NCBI RefSeq assembly: GCF_001593385.1
Contig: NZ_LUVZ01000002.1
Span: 1-64,000, forward strand
From: Chryseobacterium cucumeris
Lineage (GTDB): Bacteria > Bacteroidota > Bacteroidia > Flavobacteriales > Weeksellaceae
Direction of reading: 5' to 3'
DNA length: 64,000 bases
Below are positions 44,013-52,200 of the stretch, piece by piece. The notes under the pieces are model-generated. The model worked only from the letters and a program-made list of their open reading frames with translations. It ran no database searches and was not told the origin of the DNA. The first letter of the stretch is position 1; each line of letters starts with the position of its first letter. The translations under genes were made by a program, and so were the position numbers.

Positions 44013-44623
44013 TGTGGCTGGAATTTCTTAACAGGAATCAGTAGTGCAAAATCTTCATACTTCTGAAGTAACAGTAATGATATAAACCATCATTTGATTC
44101 AAAAAAAAATTAAGAGTTACTGCAACTACAGTACAGATAGGGCAGAAAACTTTTATAAGAACAAAAAAGGGATTAATTTTGAACTGTACACAACAACATA
44201 GTAATTGCTATTATGTAATACAACAAGCCGCATCCTATCCCTATAAAATATATTAAGATCACAAGGCGGCAGAGAAGTAATCCATTACATTCTCATTACT
44301 AAAATATCACCTCAATCGGAGAGACTTTTACTGGCACACCTTTTAGCATCTGAAGTTCCGGAATTTTTTAATGTATAAGCATTAGGCAGAATGGCAGGTC
44401 TTCGGATCTCTTCTTCTCTTTTAAATGCAGATTTATTCCTTAAAAAGAAGGGTTCCAATGAAGGAACTACTTTCCAAAAACAGTACTATGTCAACTGTAG
44501 AGAGATACTCGAATGTGAGCAACTTTCCGGTTGAGGTTTCTTGAAATCAACGACAGGATCAGTGGAAGCATCTTAAAAGTGAAATGGATGCAGACCACAG
44601 GATCTTAAAAAAGATAAAAACCA
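44013..44623 (+). other. Leader region of the second ATPase gene
   Basis: 611 bp without a convincing gene. It includes the best fibre-region promoter copy at 44116-44181. Downstream of it the sequence shows only short frames and is perhaps a decayed gene. Confidence 0.4.
44116..44181 (+). promoter_or_regulatory. Fifth copy of the eCIS control element with intact promoter
   Basis: Element at 44116-44143 (core TTACTGCAACTACAG), then 6 nt, CTTT at 44150-44153, 20 nt, and TAATTTTG at 44174-44181, a full TAnnTTTG box identical to that of the leftward eCIS promoter. It could drive the second ATPase and the lysis genes. Confidence 0.7.
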
Positions 44624-45940
44624 ATGGAGTCAGAACAATTACAAAAATTATTTACTCATTTAGAAAAGGTTATTACATGGCGTATCAACAATCCTTCAGA
44701 GGATTTTAATGTAGGAGCTCCTGAATTTAATACTAATAACCATGAAAATTTTCAATTAGGTGATTATATTTCAGAGAAAGAGCTTGCCCATCAGGAAGTT
44801 GTGATTCTTTTAATGGCTTTATTGCCACGATTGGATCCCGCATTTCTGAAACGCATTTATCTGGAGTTTCCGGGGAGTGCACTGTTTGACTTCTGTTCAA
44901 CCAACGATAGCGGCAGGCTCTTTTATCCTACAATTCAGACAGTCCAGTACGTTTTGGGAGGGGATAGTATTTCAGAAAGATTAAAATCACTGGATTATTT
45001 CGGCCCGGATTCAGTTTTGAATCAGGAAGAGCTCATTGTTTTTTCAGGTTCAGCCCATGAACATGCATCAATGAACAGTCAGATCAATATTCATGAAGAA
45101 GCTTTTAAAAAGATCATGTTTGGCCTGGAATTATTACCAAAAATGAGCAATGAGTTTCCTGCAGAACAAATACTCACCCATCGATCATGGACAGATTTGA
45201 TTCTTCCTCAAACTACTTTACAGGAGCTTAAAAGTATTGAAGCCTGGTACAATAGCAGCCGGACTTTGATGGAAGATTGGAATATGCAGACCAAACTTAA
45301 ACCAGGGTTCAGAGTGTTGTTTCATGGAGAACCGGGAACAGGAAAAACTCTTGCGGCCAGCCTTTTAGGGAAATATACTCAGCGTCCTGTTTTCAGAGTG
45401 GATGTTTCTATGCTGGTCTCAAAATACATCGGAGAAACAGAAAAACAATTAGCTAAACTATTCAACAAAGCAGAAAATAAAAACTGGATTTTATTTTTTG
45501 ATGAAGCAGATGCTATTTTCGGAAAACGAACCTCTGTAAAAGATGCCCATGACAAATATGCCAATCAGGAAGTTTCTTATTTGCTGCAACGCATAGAAAC
45601 ATTTTCAGGCCTTATTATTCTGGCATCCAACTTTAAAAATAATATGGATAAAGCCTTTACGCGACGCTTTCATAGCTGCATACAATTTAATAATCCAAAG
45701 CATGAAGAGCGTCTGCGTATCTGGCAGCAAAATTTACCCGAACAATTACAACTTGAAGATATTGATCTGGAGCAAATTGCTCAACGATATGAGTTAACCG
45801 GTTCAAATATTATGAATATCATACAGGATGTAAGTTTAAAAACAATTGCGTTAAAAGAACCTGGTTTCAAAGTAAGCTTAGACATGTTGCTAGATAGCAT
45901 CAAAAAAGAATACGTAAAAGAAGATAAAATCTTTATGTAA
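44624..45940 (+). CDS. Second eCIS-type AAA+ ATPase (Afp15 paralogue)
   Basis: A 438-residue protein with a helical N-terminal domain (1-200) and one AAA+ module: Walker A GEPGTGKT at about 235-242, Walker B ILFFDEADAIFG at about 289-300, ILASN sensor and the FTRRF arginine pair. Long stretches such as VSKYIGETEK and DAHDKYANQEVSYLLQRIE are shared with the ATPase at 4814-6268. Its N-terminal half is quite different. A specialised role, such as loading a second cargo, is inferred. Confidence 0.9.
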   Translation: MESEQLQKLFTHLEKVITWRINNPSEDFNVGAPEFNTNNHENFQLGDYISEKELAHQEVVILLMALLPRLDPAFLKRIYLEFPGSALFDFCSTNDSGRLFYPTIQTVQYVLGGDSISERLKSLDYFGPDSVLNQEELIVFSGSAHEHASMNSQINIHEEAFKKIMFGLELLPKMSNEFPAEQILTHRSWTDLILPQTTLQELKSIEAWYNSSRTLMEDWNMQTKLKPGFRVLFHGEPGTGKTLAASLLGKYTQRPVFRVDVSMLVSKYIGETEKQLAKLFNKAENKNWILFFDEADAIFGKRTSVKDAHDKYANQEVSYLLQRIETFSGLIILASNFKNNMDKAFTRRFHSCIQFNNPKHEERLRIWQQNLPEQLQLEDIDLEQIAQRYELTGSNIMNIIQDVSLKTIALKEPGFKVSLDMLLDSIKKEYVKEDKIFM

Positions 45941-46016
45941 GAATTTGAATATCATTTGGATTTTCTGGGATTGAAGAATTCAAGATAAGCCTTTTCAATT
46001 TTTAAAACTAAAACTC

Positions 46017-46586
46017 ATGAAAACAAAAATTCTGTTATTGCTCATATTGAGCAGTCTCATGTTGGGCTGCCGGAGTAAACACAAAATTACAGCCACTTAT
46101 AAAGAAAATACAAAAAAAACAGAAGAAATAAAAGCTGATTCTTTAATCCTTCAAAGCTCACAGTCAGCTCAAAGTATATCGGATGAGGTGTCGCTGAAGG
46201 AAGAGAGAAATGAAATATCCGGAGAGCTATTGATTAAAGGAAAATCGGATGCATCTAATCCCTTTGTTTTCCATAATGTAGTGGGACGTGATACGCTTCA
46301 ACGTATTTCTATTGTGGGAAATGCAGAATATTCCATCAGCAGCTCTTACGCAAAGGGCAACCATGAAAAATCAGAGCTTAGAAAAGAAGAAACTACTCAT
46401 GTTATCCAGGATTTGATCCAAAAAACAAGTTCAAAAGAAACAGTTAAAGAAGTGGCTTCAAAAGTCTCTGAAGAAACCAGGAAAATTCAAACAGATGGAT
46501 TGGAGATCCTGGCCTGGATTTTCATTACAATTATTGGAATCACTTTAATACTCATCTTTTTCACCTACAAATATTTTAAAACATGA
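46017..46586 (+). CDS. Unimolecular-spanin-like lipoprotein
   Basis: A 189-residue protein with an N-terminal lipobox (MLGC, Cys18) and a C-terminal membrane helix (about 163-184, LAWIFITIIGITLILIFF). The periplasmic middle is polar and helical, rich in Glu, Lys and Ser. A lipoprotein end for the outer membrane plus an inner-membrane anchor is the topology of phage u-spanins such as T1 gp11, which fuse the two membranes in the last step of lysis. The stop overlaps the lysozyme start by 4 bp (ATGA). The topology is clear; the spanin function is inferred from it and the context. Confidence 0.7.
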   Translation: MKTKILLLLILSSLMLGCRSKHKITATYKENTKKTEEIKADSLILQSSQSAQSISDEVSLKEERNEISGELLIKGKSDASNPFVFHNVVGRDTLQRISIVGNAEYSISSSYAKGNHEKSELRKEETTHVIQDLIQKTSSKETVKEVASKVSEETRKIQTDGLEILAWIFITIIGITLILIFFTYKYFKT

Positions 46587-47023
46587 AAACATCACAAAAG
46601 GGAATCAATCTGATTGTATCATTTGAAGGTTTCAGTTCAAAGCCTTATCTGGATTCTGCAGGAATTCCGACAATTGGATATGGCAACACGTACTATCCCG
46701 GAGGGAAAAAAGTAACCATGAAAGATCCTGCCATCACTAAAGAGAAAGGAATAGAGCTATTTTCATCAGTTTTACCAACTTATGAAAAAATCGTCAACAG
46801 CAAAATTAAACTGAATCTTACTCAGAATCAATTTGATGCTCTTGTTTCACACACTTACAATACCGGTGGATCAGACGGACTATTTTCTTTGATTAATAAA
46901 AAAGCAGAAGAGCAGGCTATCAGAAATTGGTTTACCACAAAATACATTACGGCTGCCGGAAAAACATTAAACGGACTCATCCACAGAAGAAAGGCTGAAG
47001 CTGATCTGTTCTTTTCTAAATAA
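46583..47023 (+). CDS. T4-type lysozyme (GH24 endolysin)
   Basis: A 146-residue protein with the catalytic triad of T4-type lysozymes: Glu15, Asp24 and Thr30, spaced 9 and 6 residues apart exactly as Glu11, Asp20 and Thr26 in T4. SFEGF and TIGYGNTYYPGG, and the helix LTQNQFDALVSHTYNTGG, are family hallmarks. It should cleave peptidoglycan glycan strands. There is no signal peptide, so release needs a holin; a candidate lies at 35340. Its start overlaps the spanin-like gene. Together they suggest lysis-mediated release of the particles. Confidence 0.93.
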   Translation: MKTSQKGINLIVSFEGFSSKPYLDSAGIPTIGYGNTYYPGGKKVTMKDPAITKEKGIELFSSVLPTYEKIVNSKIKLNLTQNQFDALVSHTYNTGGSDGLFSLINKKAEEQAIRNWFTTKYITAAGKTLNGLIHRRKAEADLFFSK

Positions 47024-47348
47024 ACGATTTCTACCTAATACTGGGAACTCTAAACCCTCTGTTATCATTGGAAATAAATCTCCAAATTCATGTGCAGCCT
47101 ACTTTGTTCCGCCTTCAAACTGCTCATACAGTTCAGGTTTCAGGCAAAGATGTTATAGTATCATTGTAATATTTTGAGATTGCAAAGTGGAATCCGCTTC
47201 ATTGATTCTTTCTGAGTGAATGCAATGTGGTATAGCATCATCTGCAGATATATGGACTTCTTCGCTCGCTTAAAATATCACACGATAGAAATCATCTTTA
47301 AGCCTTTCCCAATTAACAATTTTATCAAAACTAATTATCAATTATCAA
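47024..47348 (+). other. Leader region of the long-fibre gene group
   Basis: 325 bp without a recognisable gene. A weak relative of the control element (ACTGC, then TACAG) occurs near 47137-47150, but without a proper -7 box behind it. No strong terminator follows the lysozyme gene. Confidence 0.35.
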
Positions 47349-48191
47349 ATGAGTACACCATTACATACAATTTTAAGTTGGTTTGAAACTGGAGATTTTC
47401 CAACAGAAACCCAGTTTAAAGACACGTTTTTATCTTTTTATCACAAAGATGACTTAATCCCTGTGACAGGTATTGAAGGATTTGAAGAAATCTTTCAATT
47501 ATTTGCCAGTGCGGAAGCATTTCAGGAACACTTAAAAGACCCAAAAGCTCATTCGGAATATCTGGCTTTATTGAATGCCGGTAATCTGACCTCGGCTCAT
47601 GTTGACAGCTGGAAAAGCAAACTTGGAATAAGCAATGTTGCTACAATTGACAGTTCTGATCAATTGGGGAATGTGTACACTAAAATACAGGTAAATAGCT
47701 TTGTAGATGCACTGAAAGATGCTGATAAAGACTTAGCCCTGAAGATAGAAAATGTTAGAAAAATCCTCTTGTCTAATGATCTGTCTTTAGATGAACTTCA
47801 GGAAATAGTAAACTTCATTAAAAAAAACCGTGATGATATTGAAGCTTTAAAAGCTCTTCCTATCGGAGAATCAAGTGAAGATAAAGTAAAGCTGGTATTG
47901 GACTACGATTGGCTAAGCAGCCCGAAAAATCAACAGGAATTTAATAAGCAGATCTATGATAAGGTTTTGCTGATCTCTCAGACAGCTGAAAGTGCAGTAG
48001 TGCAGATTACCGGAAGTGCAGTATTTCCCAATACCCTTGAAACGGAAAATGTAATCATTCAGGCCCGGGATAGTGTTACCGGAAAAAAAATAAATATTGA
48101 CGATTATGCAACCAATCAAACCATCGAGATCAAGATGCTGGGCGACCTTGCTAATCCTATAAACATTCTCATTTTAAAAGTTAAACCATAA
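47349..48191 (+). CDS. Fibre-associated protein with the FETGxxPTxxQF attachment motif
   Basis: A 280-residue protein whose first 40 residues (ILSWFETGDFPTETQFKDTFLSFYHKDDLI) match the N-termini of fibre proteins A and B. The middle is helical (about 55-165, heptad-like, LKDADKDLALKIENVRKIL), suggesting a trimeric coiled coil. The C-terminal 100 residues are beta-rich. It starts the block of long-fibre genes and probably joins the fibre to the baseplate. That role is inferred; no enzyme motif is visible. Confidence 0.6.
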   Translation: MSTPLHTILSWFETGDFPTETQFKDTFLSFYHKDDLIPVTGIEGFEEIFQLFASAEAFQEHLKDPKAHSEYLALLNAGNLTSAHVDSWKSKLGISNVATIDSSDQLGNVYTKIQVNSFVDALKDADKDLALKIENVRKILLSNDLSLDELQEIVNFIKKNRDDIEALKALPIGESSEDKVKLVLDYDWLSSPKNQQEFNKQIYDKVLLISQTAESAVVQITGSAVFPNTLETENVIIQARDSVTGKKINIDDYATNQTIEIKMLGDLANPINILILKVKP

Positions 48192-48204
48192 AAAATAGAA
48201 AACT

Positions 48205-49224
48205 ATGAATAACAATGCAGTAATCAGTAACAACGCAAATCAGGATAATTTTTTCGGGGAACTACAACGTACCCGTTTTCAACAATTTACTTCATTTCCC
48301 AGTACGGATGGTGTTCCTGCAGGCTGGGTAATTGATTATAACGGCCAGTTGCATCAATGGAACGGAACCGAATGGATTAATTTGGCCGAAAATTATGTAC
48401 ATCCGGATTATCCGCTGACTAATAATCCATTTCAGACCAATCAGACAAGCGGGCTTCTATTGCTAAGTCAGATATTGACCAATAGTTCAGGGCATGTTAT
48501 TAAAGTAGCAGGCCGAAATCTTACCAATGCAGATATTGTTTCTATTGTTGTGAATGACGCTATTCAGTCAGGTACCTTTACATGGTCATCCTATAAGATT
48601 AAAACTTATGTTGAAAACTTCATAGGACAAAGCCTTACAGGAGCACTGATCTATCAGCCGGGAGGTTATATTCCTTCTACTGTTGAAGGTTCAATGACGA
48701 TGCCATCACCTGCTACAGCAGCTGTAATTAAAACAGGAATGGTATGGGTAATTACAGCCAATGGATGGGTGGGCAATGAACCTGTATCTGTGGGTGACCA
48801 TCTTATTGCCAATACCGATGATGCTTACAATATCCCTAAAAATTATCAGATTATAGAAAAAGGTATTCCTGATATTGTAGACGCTACAGATTCGGTAAAA
48901 GGTCTGATCCAGATCGCTACAGATGTTGAAGCTATTGAAGGAGTCAATATTACTAAAGCAATGACTCCAAAATCTACCAAAGCTGTTTTGGATGCAAAAA
49001 TTAAATCCCAAACATGGCACATCGGAGACGGATCGTCCGTTACTTTCCCCATCACCCATGGCTGGAATACCATCAATGTTGACTATATCTGTTATCGTAA
49101 TGCTGATAATAGAAAAATAAATGTAAGCTGTACGGTTATATCAGAAAATGACGTACAAATAGATGTTTTGGCACCTCTTACCCCGAATGAATATAGAATT
49201 ACTTTAACTGCTAGATTAGACTAA
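48205..49224 (+). CDS. Tail-fibre-like protein
   Basis: A 339-residue beta-rich protein. The early part (FQQFTSFPSTDGVPAGWVIDYNGQLHQWNGTEW) resembles bead-like domains of phage tail fibres. The middle has ATDSVKGLIQIATDVEAIEGVNITKAMTPKS, the repeat pattern of phage tail-fibre stalks (A-T-x-x-x-x-G-x-x-x-L-A type), and the end is a small beta domain. It lies 13 bp after the preceding gene, and its stop overlaps the next start by one base, so the three fibre genes form one unit. Confidence 0.75.
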   Translation: MNNNAVISNNANQDNFFGELQRTRFQQFTSFPSTDGVPAGWVIDYNGQLHQWNGTEWINLAENYVHPDYPLTNNPFQTNQTSGLLLLSQILTNSSGHVIKVAGRNLTNADIVSIVVNDAIQSGTFTWSSYKIKTYVENFIGQSLTGALIYQPGGYIPSTVEGSMTMPSPATAAVIKTGMVWVITANGWVGNEPVSVGDHLIANTDDAYNIPKNYQIIEKGIPDIVDATDSVKGLIQIATDVEAIEGVNITKAMTPKSTKAVLDAKIKSQTWHIGDGSSVTFPITHGWNTINVDYICYRNADNRKINVSCTVISENDVQIDVLAPLTPNEYRITLTARLD

Positions 49225-52200
49225 TGATTGCTCCTGAATATTTTAACAATCATATCGCTGTAGAAGGCGAAATAATTGTGAAAAGTGTTCCAAACGATGC
49301 AGGTTCTGTAATGGTTTGGAATTCTGTAACGAAAAAAATTAGCACACGAACCCATGCGGAAATAGTTTCTGATTTAAATTTAGTAACAACCAATACATAC
49401 CAGGATATACCGGTAAGAAAATCCTTTTCAGGAGCTACAGGTAATGCTTATAATGCAGTTGCTTTAGAAGTAAGAGGTAATGGTGTGTCTGATACAATTT
49501 ACCCTGCAATTTCTTTTCATCAGCCGGGGCTTTACGCTGCTACACTACAGTATAGGCCAAATGGGTATCACTTTATGAATATCAATGGCAATGCTTTTGA
49601 TTATGTGAGATCGGCCGGGTATTATAAAGATGGGTCAGATAATGAAAAATTTCTGACGGGAGGCGGTGGAGATTATGATTCCCGAAGAAAAGAAGACTCC
49701 TGGTATCATTCGGGAAGAAACTTCCCACAGGGTACCTTAATTGAAACTGATGTAGATTATTCTGTAGACTATGGAGATCAGTTTCTTTTAGAGATTAAAG
49801 GTAATATGTATGGCAATGATCAGCCTTTAGATTGTAAGATCCAGGGCTATATCTATAACGGGACTATTATTTCTCATAGCGGCTATTCTACATTATATTA
49901 CTGGAATGGAATTACGGCCTTAAACTTAAATGGTAAACTTTGTTTTTGGTTTACCCAATTATCTTACTGGCAGGGGTTTGATGTCAAAGTAACGGTTGGA
50001 TATGGAGGTTTAGACCAGGGGAATAACAGAGTTACTTCAGTGTCGGATCACCCGGATCCGGGAGGTACAAAAAGGGTTCAGATAAATCTTAAACATTTGC
50101 TCACTAAAGAAGAGTTAGTTTCTGGTAATACATTTTGGGAGAAGAAAGATACAGGTAGCTATTGGGCATTAGATTCAGATAAACCTATAGCGGGTTTAAA
50201 CGGTAATAATTCTCAAGTTATTTTATCTGGTGGTTTATTAGCCTCTTCTTCTTATACCGACTCCCAGTTTATTCCTCCTTATGGTATCCATTCAAGAGGT
50301 TTTGTGCAAACAGATGAAGGATTTCAAAACAGGTTCTACAAAACCGATGAAAGAAATAGAATCTGGTCATTTGCTAATGCAGATGCTTATGGACTTTCTT
50401 ATTATCAGGGAAGTGCCAATAGCTTGAATGAAGGTATTGGTTTCCATTTTGGAGATCCGGATCATCCTACCCATTATCTGGGACGCTCAGGTCAGATTTA
50501 TTCTAAACAAGGTATTTATTCTACTTCATTTACTACAGGTAATAACCAGGTGTTAAATTATAGCGGTTCCTCCACATTATACATAGGAAACCCAACGATT
50601 AATACTATTATAGAATCTAATAACAATGATATAATACACTCTAAAAACGGAGTAAATGGAGTGGTTTGGGATGCTCATAATTTAAACCCGTCAACTTTTG
50701 TTAATACATCAACTTTAAATAATTATGTTCCTTATACTGGCGCATCACAGGATGTTAATCTTGGTACAAAGGATTTAGAATTTGAAGATGGGGGATCTAT
50801 TAATAAAAGCCAAAATAAAGTAAGAATATTTAATAAAGTTTATCAGGGCTATTATGATGTTGGAGGACATACGGGTATTTTAGCGATTAAAATGCCACAA
50901 GCTTCACCGGAGCATGCAATGTTTAGTATTGATATTAATATTTATGGATATGAAAGCCAGTACTTAGGTAAAGTTAATGTCGCTTTCTATAAATATGTAT
51001 CAGGAACTCTGGTTACTAATGGTTCAAAAGCGATATGGGAAGTAACAGATAATTTTCCTACCACTACTGCAAGGATTGGGATTGGGACTGATGGATATGT
51101 AAGTGTTTTATTAGGAGAATCAGAGACTTTTTGGAATGGGTATTTCTCATTTGAAGTGGCTAGAGTGGAAGTTAAATATGGAAACTATTATCAGGATTGG
51201 AATCTGGGATGGTCTCATGCATTAGAACCTAATCTTGACTTATATCCTACCCATATCATTACTTTACCGTCTGATGTAGTCGCTACAAGAAGTTGGTTAA
51301 CTAATTTTGCAGACAGCAGCTATATTCCAAAAGCAGTTCAGTTTAATGATAACTTCAATAGTCTTGGAGGGTATTCCAGTTCCGGAGTTTACAGAGCAAA
51401 CAATAACGCAGGCGGAGTTCAGCATCTATATAGTCCTATGTTGCACATGGGTGCTCAGGACACTACAGCACAGTTGCAGATAAAATATAATGATACTAAT
51501 GCAGATGCAGGAGAACTGGTGTATAGAAGTGGGCATAATGGAAATTGGACACTATGGAGAAAAGCCTGGGATAATGTAAATTTCAAACCGAGCGATTACC
51601 AGACGAGAAATACGGATGAAATTATATCGGCAGCAAAATCCTATTATAACAGAATACCTTTCAAACTAAAAAACAGTTCATATAAATCCTGGTCAATTCA
51701 GAAACCTACCAATAACAATTTGATATTGGCGCCCTCTGTTACCAATAATGCAGAAGATTGGGATTTAAATAATGGTATAACATTTACTGATGCCGGTCAG
51801 GTTTCCTCAAGAGGTTTCAATAAAGTTGGGTATAATGATAACTATATCTTAACAGCGGGTGGTGGCCAGAGATTAGCCTCAGATTTTGTGTCATCTTCAG
51901 ATTTAGGAAACTATCTCAGAAAAGATGGTGGTACTATGACAGGTGCTTTCAATATAGAAACTCCAGCTATGTTAGGGAGATGGAAAAGTACAGCACAAAC
52001 AGGGAATTATCTGACCTGGCAAAAGTATGATGGATCTAAAGATATAGCCTATATTGGAGCTGATGGAAATTCTGCCGTATGGAGTGGAGCAGGAGATAGC
52101 TTTGCAATGAGAGCTGTAAATGGTGGTGACTTATTATTAAGTTCAGATAGTGGTGCAGTTAAAATTCAGGGAGGCATTCCGTGGACTACGAACAATTTAA

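Noticed and set aside
47137..47200. Possible further copy of the eCIS control element before the long-fibre genes
   Set aside because: Only ACTGC and TACAG match and there is no TAnnTTTG at the required distance.
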